A DNA stretch of 64,000 nucleotides from Agapetus fuscipes. Taxonomy: Eukaryota > Arthropoda > Insecta > Trichoptera > Glossosomatidae. The position numbers and the translations under genes are program-made. Each line of letters opens with the position of its first letter. The stretch's first letter is position 1. The DNA lies in assembly GCA_951799405.1 (NCBI GenBank), contig OX637352.1, positions 14,828,820 through 14,892,819 of the forward strand. The letters run 5' to 3'. The notes below the pieces were generated by a model. It made no database searches, was not told the origin of the DNA, and saw only the letters and a program-made list of their open reading frames with translations. Positions 40,859 through 54,409 of the stretch are shown here, one piece after another.

Positions 40859-41759
40859 CTGTAAACATAACAATGATAATTAGTTTTTCCACCAAGGACA
40901 AGTCCTTTTAGGAACGGTATTGTGGAGTGTAGTTAACTAAAACTTTCAATTTACTGCAGATATAAAATGTCGGTAGGTTGAACTTCAATTTTAGTTAACT
41001 AATAAACCGAATACACCTGAAGAGACAAATCATACAAAATATGATTACCATTTTATTAAAAATGTTAAAAAGAAACAACTAGTCATCAAAAATTGGATTA
41101 TATAATATCCATAAAGCTGGACAACGACACAAAAACTGTTCCAGTAGCAGCAATTTTGATGTATCCTCACATGAAAACCCAAACGCTACTGTCTCTGAAG
41201 ACGACAACATCTTGAGAATAGTATCTATGGTTACTGTGAGCTAGATTCATATCAAATGCATGCCCACAAGACACGTGAAAGTTCACGCTTACAAATGCTG
41301 CATGTGTCCTTACAAAATAAAATCCAAAATTTAAATGAACTTACAACCTGCAAATTTTGCTGACCTTCCCTGAAACAGGAGTCTCATTAGAAGGTGAACC
41401 ATATTTTACAGTATGAGTAGTCAGCCCCATATCAACGTAAGAGTCAATGAATTCAAATAATAAATAACTATTAAAGATATAAACAACAAGGGAACCTTAA
41501 AAAGAAATCAATACAAAAAAGTCAAGAAGTATATCATCTAAATCTAAAAATCTAAATCTAAGCTGCAAAGATATGCATCATTTGAGATTCATATTAAATG
41601 CATTCCCACAAGCAGACACACATAATTTCGCGCTCACACATGCCGCATGTGGACCTACAATATAAAAAACCCAATCTCAAATGAACATAAGCCCTGCAAC
41701 TCTTGCCGACCTTCTCTGAAACAGGGGTGACATTGGCAAAGTGAACCATTTTATACAGT

Positions 41760-42114
41760 ATGGCTGTTAATGGTACGGCTCCTTCATACCTGTCTGACAT
41801 GTTCTCACCTAATGAGATAGATTTGAGAGGCCTAACTCTCAGATCTGCAGGGTGTGGGGTGGTTTACTTAGTCCAGCCGTCACGTCAGACACGCACTAAT
41901 TTTGGGGACCGTGCTTTCCGGTTTGCGGGCCCAATGGAGTAGAACAGACTACCACCTAATATGAGGAAGGCAGAAACTGTTGGTGTCTTTAAAGGAGCAC
42001 TAAAGACAAATCTTTACAAAAAATCTTATCCGTGATTTGAGAGGGCCCTTGAGGTGTGACACACACAAAAACGGCGCTCTTCAATTATTTGTACCTTATA
42101 AATAAATTATCCTT
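41760..42114 (+). pseudogene. CR1-like relic (unit C)
   Basis: Copy of 21446-21800. Confidence 0.65.
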
Positions 42115-42158
42115 GTATATATATACAAGTAGTCCATTTCCACTGTATGGACTTTACT

Positions 42159-42475
42159 AATCTAACTTTCACTCACCGTCCAGGCTTCACTTCCATACAT
42201 CAGAGTGGGCACTAGTATACCACCGTGCACCGCCAGTTTTTGAAAGATTCTGGTTCTTGGCGATGCTAGCGGTAGCACCCAGTACACACCTGCCTTTCGT
42301 TATTCTTCTTTCAAATTCACCGGTCATTCTTCCATCTTTTTCAAACTTACTTCCCAGGTATACAAACTCATTTACGACATCAACATTCATTCCATTAATT
42401 TTAAATTCATAATTCATATTTTCATCATCTCTTTCAAAAAGCATTACTTTCGTCTTACTTATATCATAGTTCCTA
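42159..42475 (-). pseudogene. RTE relic (unit C)
   Basis: Copy of 21845-22161. Confidence 0.65.
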
Positions 42476-42479
42476 AATA

Positions 42480-44464
42480 TTAGGTTGGAGAAAAAGTCTT
42501 TTCGCATAACTGGCTGGTTTTCGTCACATTAAAAAGGGGGCATTTAAAAAAAAGAATAAAATTGGGAATATTTTGTTTCTCGATATTTTTCATTTGTAAT
42601 AGTTAGGTTTAAGTTAGAATTACGGTCGTTTGACATTTTGACAATTATGTTAATTTTTAAAACTGAACAAATTTCAAAACTTAATTTAAATCGGATATTT
42701 AACGAACCGTTTAGAGAGAACTAAAATCATTCTCGACGTTTCGTCAGCGATGTAGCCGACGTCTTCAGGACGAGCGAATCGAATGAAGAAATAAGATACA
42801 TTTCAAAATTTTCTTACAATAAAGGGAAAAATGCAACGCAAGCCGTGATTTTTTTTGTGACGTTTATGGACCTAATGCAGTGTCAGTAACCCCCGTATTC
42901 ACGATCAAAACTGGCACTAACTTAAGGGCAAACTAGCGCTTAGATTGGGGAAATTCATTTCAAGAACAATACTTAAGGTAAAATTAGCGCTCAAGCGCTC
43001 CAAAAACTAGCACTTAGGTAAGTAAGATCGACACGTATATTAACCAACGCTTAAGCGCTGTCAAAATATTCCGTCATATTTCATTGTTATCACATTTTTT
43101 GTTTGATTGTGAATTTACATGAAAAAATGAAGTCTTACTATGAACATGATTTTTACAAGTGTATTAACATTGTTTTGACGAGTATATTTACATTGTTTGC
43201 CCATCAGAATTGGGTTTGTTCTCCAGTATGGTCTAGGACCATACTGCAATGACAGATGAACTGTCAAAATATTCCGCAGCATTTCATCAGCACAGTTTTT
43301 GTTTGGTTGTGAATTATTTACATAAAATAATGAATTCTTACGATGAAGTTGACTTCAACGAGAATAATAACATTGTTTTGTTCAAAAATAGTGTCCCAAG
43401 AAAACATATCAGAGACTGTAAAGACCCATTTACGTATTACGAAGAGGATGAATTTAGAAGACGTTTTTGATTGAAAAAATGCGTCGTTCTGTATACAGTT
43501 TTGCCGTTGCTCATTGAGGGTTGCAAAGCCAACAATTTCTTCGATCTGTTATTTTATCTTCTATTACAGGTTTTTCTTTAATCAGAGCCACCAGCAGCTC
43601 CTTTTCCGCTGGAGAAAACAACATCTTTTTGGCGCTGAAATCGATCAAAACACTTCACATTGGATATTACATAAATGTATTTTTAAAAACTAATAGAAAT
43701 TGTAAACAAACAAATTCGTACTTACGGTTTACTTAAATTAGTAAGTGCGTTATACGTACTTATTTGTTGTCAAGTTTTATGCACAGCTGATATGACATTG
43801 AAATTTGAAAGAAGCGGCAATGATAAGAGTGAAGTACACCGAATATCGGTCGGAAGGTACTGACCAATTACAGAGCTGGGTTTTTTCGAGAGCCAATGAC
43901 AAACCCGTACATCTCCTGGGGGTTGGGCACTAGGCTGATTACTACTTTAGTGTTCTTTGTAAAACAAAACGCTCCAGAATGTCGACCCTTGAGTTAGTGT
44001 AGCGCTTGAGTTAGGCACTTAAATCAGTTTTGATCGTGAATACGGGGGTAAGAGTAGCACAAAGTTGGTTTAAGTGTTTTCAATCCGGGAATTTGAATGT
44101 CAAAGATGCACCTCGCTCTGGTCCCCCTGTTACGGATAAAATAGACGCTATTTTTGAAAAGTGGAGCAAGATCGGCATATCAACAGCTACGACATAGCTG
44201 AAGAACTGGGAATTGACCACAAAACAGTTTTGACCCATCTGAAAAAAGCTGGGTACACAAAAAAGCTCAATATTTGGGTGCCACACAAGCTCACTGAAAG
44301 AAACCTAATGAACCGTGTACTCATTTGCGATTCTTTATTGAGACGTAATGAAACCAAACCGTTTTTGAAGAGATTGATAACTGGTGATGAAAAGTGGATC
44401 ACGTGTGACAAGAACGTGCAAAAAATGTTGTGGTCAAAGGTCGGTCAGAAATATTCATGACAAA
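42480..44464 (+). mobile_element. Mariner copy (unit C)
   Basis: Copy of 22166-24150; transposase relic 44161-44460. Differs from A and B at 42509 (CATAACTGG for CATATCTGG). Confidence 0.7.
42890..44048. mobile_element. Harbinger element in mariner (unit C)
   Basis: Copy of 22576-23734; relics at 43249-43470 (+) and 43511-43624 (-). Has GTCGACC near 43986 where A and B have GTCCACC. Confidence 0.75.
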
Positions 44465-45003
44465 CCTAATCTTAATAACTACCTTCACTCAAAGGCATGC
44501 CGTGATTTGTTATAGAGGAAAAAAATCAGTTAATCCCCAGTCGTCGTGCAGGGTGTCTCCTGAAGACGTTTGCTACGTCGCTAATAAAACATTGAGAATA
44601 ATGTAAGTTCTCTATTTTATTTATTATTCAAGAACAAAAGTCACCAAGCACATATTTCCACTTGCAGACTTTTGAATTGTTGACCACAGATGTCAGGGAT
44701 AAGTTCACAGTTGGATGACGTCTATGATTGACAGCCGCACTGTATGCAAGTCTACACTTGACGCCTGTGCGTGTCACCCGCAGTTGAATGGTTAACAGAT
44801 GGCAGAATTTAATTGCCGACTCGGAATCAGCGTGCATGGCCTAAATCTATAAAAATCTAGTTTTTTTACCAAAATCCTCACTCTTGAAGATACCCTATTA
44901 GGAAATAGATCATATTATGCAAATGAATATTTCCAGGAGAGCCCGACATACAAATCTATTCAAATAGACTCCAACATTTCAAGCTAAACTAATTAATACT
45001 GAC

Positions 45004-45259
45004 CTGAATACCCCTCAATGTTGATTCTCTCCACAAGCACGCGGCATTCCTTCAACAAGCCATCAGGTGGAGGGGTAGAGTCCTCATTCTTCACATTATC
45101 CCCCACAGAGCCCTCGGCAAGCCATTCCTTCTTAATAGCCAGTCTCTCTTGCTTCACATCGCTCTCTTCAATGTCTATTTGTTCATCTGAGTGCGCTAGT
45201 TGTGCATCCATAAACTCCGAGTCCGCCTCCACCTTCTCAACCTTCACAACAATGTCCAT
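45004..45259 (-). CDS. Zinc-finger gene C, exon 1
   Basis: Same structure as exon 1 of A. Protein differs from A by one residue (NEDSTPPP for NEDSAPPP). Upstream in-frame stop present. Splices to 40858. Confidence 0.75.
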
Positions 45260-45412
45260 TGTGACTTAATCACTTGTGCAAAACAAACAACTAGCAGTTC
45301 TTACACTAATCCACTAAAATATAAATCAACTTCCATCAGAAACACTGGTGAACAGGACAACGAAGTATTTTCCTCAGTTGCTCTCGGTCACAGCTGTCAG
45401 TTTTTCTTCACC

Positions 45413-45529
45413 TGTAGGGATGGGCGAAATATATCGATATAGCAAAAGTAGGTATTTTTTTGGAATAATATCGATATTTTCCTCGATATTAAAAATATAT
45501 CGATATATTTTTTGAAGTATCAAAATCGT
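45413..45529. promoter_or_regulatory. TATCGATA cluster upstream of gene C
   Basis: Octamers at 45432, 45469 and 45498. Confidence 0.45.
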
Positions 45530-45550
45530 ATCGAGCCTATTTATTTTTCC

Positions 45551-45794
45551 AGGTAAGGGGCCGGCCTTACGACAACCACTTCAGTTGAAGTGGAGGTTTC
45601 TTAGCTCACGAAAGGGCTGGTAGTACTCATTTCTTGCGAAGGCTGAGTATACCATGTCGGTATTTTATTTTGGTTTGAAATTAACACCGAAACGGGAAAT
45701 CATTTCTGACACCCTTGGTGGGATTCGGAGCCGAGCTCATGGCATGAAATGCAAGCACTCTACCAACTGAGCTATTGGACCGGACAAATTCTAC
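45551..45794 (-). mobile_element. tRNA-derived SINE (unit C copy)
   Basis: Copy of 25237-25480. Confidence 0.5.
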
Positions 45795-46193
45795 ACAGAG
45801 TGGCAGCGGTTGAACTGCTTCTTCAGCTGACCACTATAAAGCGATGAGAAATAATCAACCCGAGACATCACAAATGCGCTCACCTGGATCTTTTTAATTG
45901 CCTTTATTTGGTGTTGTGAAGAAAAAGAGGAAGCTATGGTGGCATGTCAGGTTCTGAGACTCCTGATGTCTCACTGAACCAGCTCACCTCCATCTCATAA
46001 TTTTTATTACATTAGTCATAATTATCCTTAAATTTAGTATTATATTAAGGATTTTGAGGATTGGGTCCATCTTGTGATCTTGCAAAGAAAAAAATAATAA
46101 TACATACTTCTTAAAGTTTATTCAATACTATCATACAAAAGTACACAATATAAATATTAGTTTACAAATTTTAACATTGCTTCTAAATCCAAA

Positions 46194-47020
46194 TCTTAAT
46201 CTAAGTTGCAAAGATATATATCATTTGAGATTCATATTAAATGCATTTCCACAAGCAGACACTCACAATTTCGCAGTAACACATGCTGCATGTGGACATA
46301 CAATATAAAAACCCAATCTCAAATGAACATAAAAGTACTACAAATCTCGCCGACCTTTCCTGCAACAGGGGTGACATTGGCAAAGTGATTCATTTTTTTA
46401 CAGTATGGGTGATCAGCCTCATACCAACCTATAAGTCAAAGAACCCATACTGTGAAAAATGGTTCACTTTGCCAATGTCACCCCTGTTTCAGGGAAGGTC
46501 TGCAAAATTTGCAGGGTTCATGTGCATTTAAGGTTTGGTTTTAATTTGTAAGTACGCACTTAGCATTTGTAAGCGCGAACTTACACGTGTCTGTTTGTGG
46601 GCATGCATTTGATGAGTTTTTTGTTCATATATATTTGCAACTTAGATTACAGATCATAGATTTATATAGTATCTGTGAGAGGGCCCTTGAGGTGTGACAC
46701 ACACGAAAACGGCGCTCTTCAATTATGTGTACCTTATAAATAAATGATCCATGTATAATATTTATATAATATATTTATGATAATCTATAATCTAAGTTTC
46801 AAGGATATATTCATTTAAAGCTCTCAGATGCATGCCCACAAACAAACACGTGTAGTTCGTGCTTCCAAATGCTAAATGTGTACTTACAAATAAAATCCAA
46901 GCCTCAAATGAACGTACGCCCCACAACTTTTGCCAACTTTCCCTGAAATAGGGGTGACATTGGCAAAGTGAACACTTTTTTCAGTATGGGTGGTCAGCCT
47001 CATACCAACCTATAATCAAA
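46194..47020. repeat. ~250-bp repeat cluster (unit C)
   Basis: Copy of 25880-26706. Confidence 0.5.
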
Positions 47021-47196
47021 GGAATAACAATCATAATATAAAAAGTGTCATAATTTGTCACCGCGGAGCGACTATATTGCTCCGACTTAACTATAGGTAA
47101 ATATTAATTGAAAGTATCTGTATGGGCACCGAGCCTCAAGCGTAAAATATGCTATGTAAATTGGTTTAGCTTCAAAAGTGAAAATACCAGACCTAA

Positions 47197-47995
47197 GGCC
47201 CGGTTGTTGGTATTTGACAGCTGGTTTACAGTTAGCGACAGCTAATTTTAAGCCGGCTGTTTGTTTAAGCGCTCCGATTTTAGCGCCGGCTAAAAAATGG
47301 GTTGTTTTATGAAAAATTTTGCCCCAGCTAAAAATTAACCGACTGCTAAAAACCATAGACCATATATATATTGTTTTCTATGGTAGGTACACAACACGAA
47401 AAATATTACTATTACTTACTTACTTTCCGTGTCCGGATTCCGGTGATAGAAGGATTGGCCGGCTTGATGCCGTTTCCAGGGGACGCCCGATTACTTTCCG
47501 TATTATGAAACTTAATCTGCGTGGAGGCTCGAAAAAGTTTGATTTAACGATGCCTGTGCAGCACATTGGCAGCACTGCGCAGACGAAAATAAATAATACA
47601 AGTGACACACGCTTCGACCTGTTCAGAATTTATATAATCACTGTCCATGGCTATGTCAATGATGAATCTTCTGATTTCAGACGCCATATTAATTATATAT
47701 ATTCTATGATTTTATTGTAAACTGCAAGCGCTAAACCGTCGGATATGATTACGAAACGTACGAAACTTCAAAGCACTCGTATTTGAGAGAGTTTGACAGC
47801 TGTGTAACAGCCGGTCTAAAGTTAGCCCGAGAAATTCGGACAGGTTCGTTTTTAAGCCGGCTGTCAAAAAACAGACCGGCTGTCTAATTGACTTTTTCTT
47901 AAAACAACCGTTTTTTGTGCAAGCCGGAGATTTTAAGCAGCCGGTTGGCATTTTTAGCCCTGGCTAACTTTAGCCGGAGATGGTACAACCGGGCC
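47197..47995. mobile_element. PIF/Harbinger-type MITE downstream of gene D
   Basis: Copy of 26883-27681 with TAA flanks. Confidence 0.7.
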
Positions 47996-47998
47996 TAA

Positions 47999-48508
47999 GA
48001 GTGTGTTAATTTGTGTTTTTTTAAAGAATCTGCTACTAATGATTTATAACTACACTGGTCACAAGCAAATACTTTTTCTTGGAGTGTCTTTCCTTGTGAT
48101 CCCTCAAAGACTTTCGGTGTTTACTTTTAAAATTGCACTGATCACAAGCAAAAGGTTTATGATCTGAGTGTGTTTTCATGTGTCTCTTCAAGATTACGAA
48201 GGTTTTACTTTTAAAGGAACACTGATCACAAGCAAATGCCTTGTGCTCAGAATGTGTCAACTTATGTTGTCTCAAGACGCTTGAGTATATTGTTTTATAA
48301 TCACACTGGTCACAAACAAACGGCTTCTGCTCAGAGTGTGTTAATTTGTGAGTTTTTAAATAGACTGCTAAATTTGTTTTATAATTACACTGATCACAAG
48401 CAAATGGTTTATGTTCACTGTGTATTAATTTGTGTCTATTGAAATCGCCTGATCGTTAACATTTAAAATCACATTGATCACAAGCAAAAGGTTTGTGATC
48501 AGAGTGTA
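47999..48508 (-). pseudogene. Fossil zinc fingers downstream of gene D
   Basis: Same sequence and lesions as 27685-28194. Confidence 0.7.
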
Positions 48509-51500
48509 TTAACATGTGATTGCACAAGTTGTGGTAACTGTTTCATAATTACACTGATTACAAACAAACAGCTTATGCTCAGAATGTGTTAATTTGTGTG
48601 ATTTTAAATGGACTGCTGTTTTTGATTTATAATCACACTGATCACAAGCAAATGGTTTGTGCTGAGAGTGTGTGATTTTGTGTCTTTTTAATATATATGG
48701 ATTAATAGATTTAAAATCACACTGATCACAAGTTTTTTTGTTTTTTAGCCCAGAGTGTGTTAATTTGTGTTTTTTTAAAGTGCCTGCTAGCAATGATTTA
48801 TAGCAACACTGGTCACAAGCAAATACTTCTTTCTTGGAGTGTCTTTCCTTGTGATCCCTCAAAGACTTTTGGTGTTTACTTTTAAAATTGCACTGATCAC
48901 AAGCAAAAGGTTTATGATCTGAGTGCTTTTTCATGTGTCCCTTCAAGGCTACGAAGGTTTTACTTTTAAAGGAACACTGATCACAAGCAAATGCCTTGTG
49001 CTCAGAGTGTGTCAACTTGTGTTGTCTCAAGCCGCTTGAGTATATTGTTTTATAATCACACTGGTCACAAACAAACGGTTTCTGCCCAGAGTGTGTTAAT
49101 TTATGAGTTTTTAAATAGACTGCAAAATTTGTTTTATAATTACACTGATCACAAGCAAATGGTTTATGATCTGAATGCATTTTCATGTGTCTCTTCAAGG
49201 TTTTCGAGGTTTTACCTTTAAAGGAACACTGCTCACAAGCAAATACCTTGTGCTCAGAGTGTGTTAATTTGTGGCTTTTTAATAAATTTAGTTGATAAGT
49301 TTTAAAATCACACTGATCACAAACAAATTTTTCATACCCAGAGTGAGTTAACATGTGAGCTTTCAATTCGGCCATACTTTTCGTTTTATAATCATATTGA
49401 TCACAAGCAAATGGTTTCTGCTCGGTGTGTGTTAATTTGTGTTTTTTTAATATACTTAATTGAAAAGTTTTAAAATAACAGCGATCACATGAAATTTTTT
49501 TCAGCCCAGAGTGAGTTAACATGTGGGCTTTCAATCCACCCAAGTGCTTTGTTTTATGATTATACTGATCACAAACAAATACTTTGTGCTCAGAATGTGT
49601 CAATTTGTGTTGTCTCAAGCCGCTTGAGTATATTGTTTTATAATCACACTGGTCACAAACAAACGGTTTCTGCCCAGAGTGTGTTAATTTATGAGTTTTT
49701 AAATAGACTGCAAAATTTGTTTTATAATTACACTGATCACAAGCAAATGGTTTATGATCTGAATGCATTTTCATGTGTCTCTTCAAGGTTTTCGAGGTTT
49801 TACCTTTAAAGGAACACTGCTCACAAGCAAATACCTTGTGCTCAGAGTGTGTTAATTTGTGGCTTTTTAATAAATTTAGTTGATAAGTTTTAAAATCACA
49901 CTGATCACAAACAAATTTTTCATACCCAGAGTGAGTTAACATGTGAGCTTTCAATTCGGCCATACTTTTCGTTTTATAATCATATTGATCACAAGCAAAT
50001 GGTTTCTGCTCGGTGTGTGTTAATTTGTGTTTTTTTAATATATATGGATTAATAGATTTAAAATCACACTGATCACAAGTTTTTTTGTTTTTTAGCCCAG
50101 AGTGTGTTAATTTGTGTTTTTTTAAAGTGCCTGCTAGCAATGATTTATAGCAACACTGGTCACAAGCAAATACTTCTTTCTTGGAGTGTCTTTCCTTGTG
50201 ATCCCTCAAAGACTTTTGGTGTTTACTTTTAAAATTGCACTGATCACAAGCAAAAGGTTTATGATCTGAGTGCTTTTTCATGTGTCCCTTCAAGGCTACG
50301 AAGGTTTTACTTTTAAAGGAACACTGATCACAAGCAAATGCCTTGTGCTCAGAGTGTGTCAACTTGTGTTGTCTCAAGCAGCTTGAGTATATTGTTTTAT
50401 AATCACACTGGTCACAAACAAACGGTTTCTGCCCAGAGTGTGTTAATTTATGAGTTTTTAAATAGACTGCAAAATTTGTTTTATAATTACACTGATCACA
50501 AGCAAATGGTTTATGATCTGAATGCATTTTCATGTGTCTCTTCAAGGTTTTCGAGGTTTTACCTTTAAAGGAACACTGCTCACAAGCAAATACCTTGTGC
50601 TCAGAGTGTGTTAATTTGTGGCTTTTTAATAAATTTAGTTGATAAGTTTTAAAATCACACTGATCACAAACAAATTTTTCATACCCAGAGTGAGTTAACA
50701 TGTGAGCTTTCAATTCGGCCATACTTTTCGTTTTATAATCATATTGATCACAAGCAAATGGTTTCTGCTCGGTGTGTGTTAATTTGTGTTTTTTTAATAT
50801 ACTTAATTGAAAAGTTTTAAAATAACAGCGATCACATGAAATTTTTTTCAGCCCAGAGTGAGTTAACATGTGGGCTTTCAATCCACCCAAGTGCTTTGTT
50901 TTATGATTATACTGATCACAAACAAATACTTTGTGCTCAGAATGTGTCAATTTGTGTTGTCTCAAGCCGCTTGAGTATATTGTTTTATAATCACACTGGT
51001 CACAAACAAACGGTTTCTGCCCAGAGTGTGTTAATTTATGAGTTTTTAAATAGACTGCAAAATTTGTTTTATAATTACACTGATCACAAGCAAATGGTTT
51101 ATGATCTGAATGCATTTTCATGTGTCTCTTCAAGGTTTTCGAGGTTTTACCTTTAAAGGAACACTGCTCACAAGCAAATACCTTGTGCTCAGAGTGTGTT
51201 AATTTGTGGCTTTTTAATAAATTTAGTTGATAAGTTTTAAAATCACACTGATCACAAACAAATTTTTCATACCCAGAGTGAGTTAACATGTGAGCTTTCA
51301 ATTCGGCCATACTTTTCGTTTTATAATCATATTGATCACAAGCAAATGGTTTCTGCTCGGTGTGTGTTAATTTGTGTTTTTTTAATATATATGGATTAAT
51401 AGATTTAAAATCACACTGATCACAAGTTTTTTTGTTTTTTAGCCCAGAGTGTGTTAATTTGTGTTTTTTTAAAGTGCCTGCTAGCAATGATTTATAGCAA

Positions 51501-52524
51501 CACTGGTCACAAGCAAATACTTCTTTCTTGGAGTGTCTTTCCTTGTGATCCCTCAAAGACTTTTGGTGTTTACTTTTAAAATTGCACTGATCACAAGCAA
51601 AAGGTTTATGATCTGAGTGCTTTTTCATGTGTCCCTTCAAGGCTACGAAGGTTTTACTTTTAAAGGAACACTGATCACAAGCAAATGCCTTGTGCTCAGA
51701 GTGTGTCAACTTGTGTTGTCTCAAGCAGCTTGAGTATATTGTTTTATAATCACACTGGTCACAAACAAACGGTTTCTGCCCAGAGTGTGTTAATTTATGA
51801 GTTTTTAAATAGACTGCAAAATTTGTTTTATAATTACACTGATCACAAGCAAATGGTTTATGATCTGAATGCATTTTCATGTGTCTCTTCAAGGTTTTCG
51901 AGGTTTTACCTTTAAAGGAACACTGCTCACAAGCAAATACCTTGTGCTCAGAGTGTGTTAATTTGTGGCTTTTTAATAAATTTAGTTGATAAGTTTTAAA
52001 ATCACACTGATCACAAACAAATTTTTCATACCCAGAGTGAGTTAACATGTGAGCTTTCAATTCGGCCATACTTTTCGTTTTATAATCATATTGATCACAA
52101 GCAAATGGTTTCTGCTCGGTGTGTGTTAATTTGTGTTTTTTTAATATACTTAATTGAAAAGTTTTAAAATAACAGCGATCACATGAAATTTTTTTCAGCC
52201 CAGAGTGAGTTAACATGTGGGCTTTCAATCCACCCAAGTGCTTTGTTTTATGATTACACTGATCACAAACAAATACTTTGTGCTCAGAATGTGTCAATTT
52301 GTGTATATTTAATTTACTTGAGTGACGAGTTTTGTAATCACACTGATCACAAGCAAAGGATTTCTGTCGGTGGGAAATTTTTGTTGATCCAGAAGCACAT
52401 TTGTATGTTTCCTTGCAGCAACTGAACATCTGATGGATCCTCAGGAGTTTTCTTTCATTGACTTTGTAGCTGCAGGCATGGCACACATGATCCACCTTGA
52501 CTGAGTCCCTCTCACGACTGCCAA
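48509..52524 (-). CDS. Zinc-finger gene D, exon 2 (45 fingers)
   Basis: The longest copy: 1337 residues from this exon, about 1423 with exon 1 (56934-57189). Finger order: 1-12, 4-8, then 2-12, 4-8, then 2-8, 9-12, 22, broken finger. Fingers 2-17 and 18-33 are two full copies of a 16-finger block (449 residues, 1347 nt; 50927-52273 and 49580-50926), with a partial third. In both internal copies finger 2 reads CDQYNH: the second zinc cysteine is lost by TGT to TAT. Finger 4 (CDQYDY) is also one-cysteine in all five of its copies. Forty-five fingers is very long for a C2H2 protein and leaves far more DNA-contact modules than a single site could use. Confidence 0.85.
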
Positions 52525-52836
52525 CTGTAAACATAACAATGATAATTAGTTTTTCCACCAAGGACAAGTCCTTTTAGGAACGGTATTGTGGAGTGTAGTT
52601 AACTAAAACTTTCAATTTACTGCAGATATAAAATGTCGGTAGGTTGAACTTCAATTTTAGTTAACTAATAAACCGAATACACCTGAAGAGACAAATCATA
52701 CAAAATATGATTACCATTTTATTAAAAATGTTAAAAAGAAACAACTAGTCATCAAAAATTGGATTATATAATATCCATACAGCTGGACAACGACACAAAA
52801 ACTGTTCCAGTAGCAGCAATTTTGATGTATCCTCAC

Positions 52837-53092
52837 TTATATTCCTTGACTTATGGGTTGGTATGCGGCCTACCACCCATACTGTAAAATAATGGTTCAC
52901 TTTGCCAATGTCACCCCTGTTTCAGGGAAGGACGGCAAGAGTTGCAGGGCTTATGTTCATTTGAGATTGGGTTTTTATATTGCAGGTCCACATGCGGCAT
53001 GTGTTAGCGCGAAATTATACATGTCTGCTTGTGGGAATGCATTTAATATAAATCTTAAATGATATATATCTTTGCAGCTTAGATTAGATTAG
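52837..53092 (+). mobile_element. ~256-bp repeat inserted in intron D
   Basis: Same insertion and TSD (ATCCTCAC at 52829-52836 and 53093-53100) as 30588-30843, so inherited by duplication rather than a second hit. Confidence 0.75.
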
Positions 53093-53689
53093 ATCCTCAC
53101 ATGAAAACCCAACAGCTACTGTCTGTGAAGACGACAACATCTTGAGAATAGTATCTATGGTTACTGTGAGCTAGATTAATATCAAATACATGCCCACAAG
53201 ACACGTGAAAGTTCACGCTTACAAATGCTGCATGTGTCCTTACAAAATAAAATCCAAAATTTAAATGAACTTACAACCTGCAAATTTTGCTGACCTTCCC
53301 TGAAACAGGAGTCTCATTAGAAGGTGAACCATATTTTACAGTATGAGTAGTCAGCCCCATATCAACGTAAGAGTCAATGAATTCAAATAATAAATAACTA
53401 TTAAAGATATAAACAACAAGGGAACCTTAAAAAGAAATCAATACAAAAAAGTCAAGAAGTATATCATCTAAATCTAAAAATCTAAATCTAAGCTGCAAAG
53501 ATATGCATCATTTGAGATTCATATTAAATGCATTCCCACAAGCAGACACACATAATTTCGCGCTCACACATGCCGCATGTGGACCTACAATATAAAAAAC
53601 CCAATCTCAAATGAACATAAGCCCTGCAACTCTTGCCGACCTTCTCTGAAACAGGGGTGACATTGGCAAAGTGAACCATTTTATACAGT

Positions 53690-54044
53690 ATGGCTGTTAA
53701 TGGTACGGCTCCTTCATACCTGTCTGACATGTTCTCACCTAATGAGATAGATTTGAGAGGCCTAACTCTCAGATCTGCAGGGTGTGGGGTGGTTTACTTA
53801 GTCCAGCCGTCACGTCAGACACGCACTAATTTTGGGGACCGTGCTTTCCGGTTTGCGGGCCCAATGGAGTAGAACAGACTACCACCTAATATGAGGAAGG
53901 CAGAAACTGTTGGTGTCTTTAAAGGAGCACTAAAGACAAATCTTTACAAAAAATCTTATCCGTGATTTGAGAGGGCCCTTGAGGTGTGACACACACAAAA
54001 ACGGCGCTCTTCAATTATTTGTACCTTATAAATAAATTATCCTT
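53690..54044 (+). pseudogene. CR1-like relic (unit D)
   Basis: Copy of 21446-21800. Confidence 0.65.
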
Positions 54045-54088
54045 GTATATATATACAAGTAGTCCATTTCCACTGTATGGACTTTACT

Positions 54089-54405
54089 AATCTAACTTTC
54101 ACTCACCGTCCAGGCTTCACTTCCATACATCAGAGTGGGCACTAGTATACCACCGTGCACCGCCAGTTTTTGAAAGATTCTGGTTCTTGGCGATGCTAGC
54201 GGTAGCACCCAGTACACACCTGCCTTTCGTTATTCTTCTTTCAAATTCACCGGTCATTCTTCCATCTTTTTCAAACTTACTTCCCAGGTATACAAACTCA
54301 TTTACGACATCAACATTCATTCCATTAATTTTAAATTCATAATTCATATTTTCATCATCTCTTTCAAAAAGCATTACTTTCGTCTTACTTATATCATAGT
54401 TCCTA
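54089..54405 (-). pseudogene. RTE relic (unit D)
   Basis: Copy of 21845-22161. Confidence 0.65.
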
Positions 54406-54409
54406 AATA

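Larger units (their letters stand above)
40859..45003 (-). other. Intron of gene C (4145 bp)
   Basis: No 256-bp insertion, so same length as intron A. Contents match A at +20314. About 44614-44994 holds nothing recognised. Confidence 0.7.
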
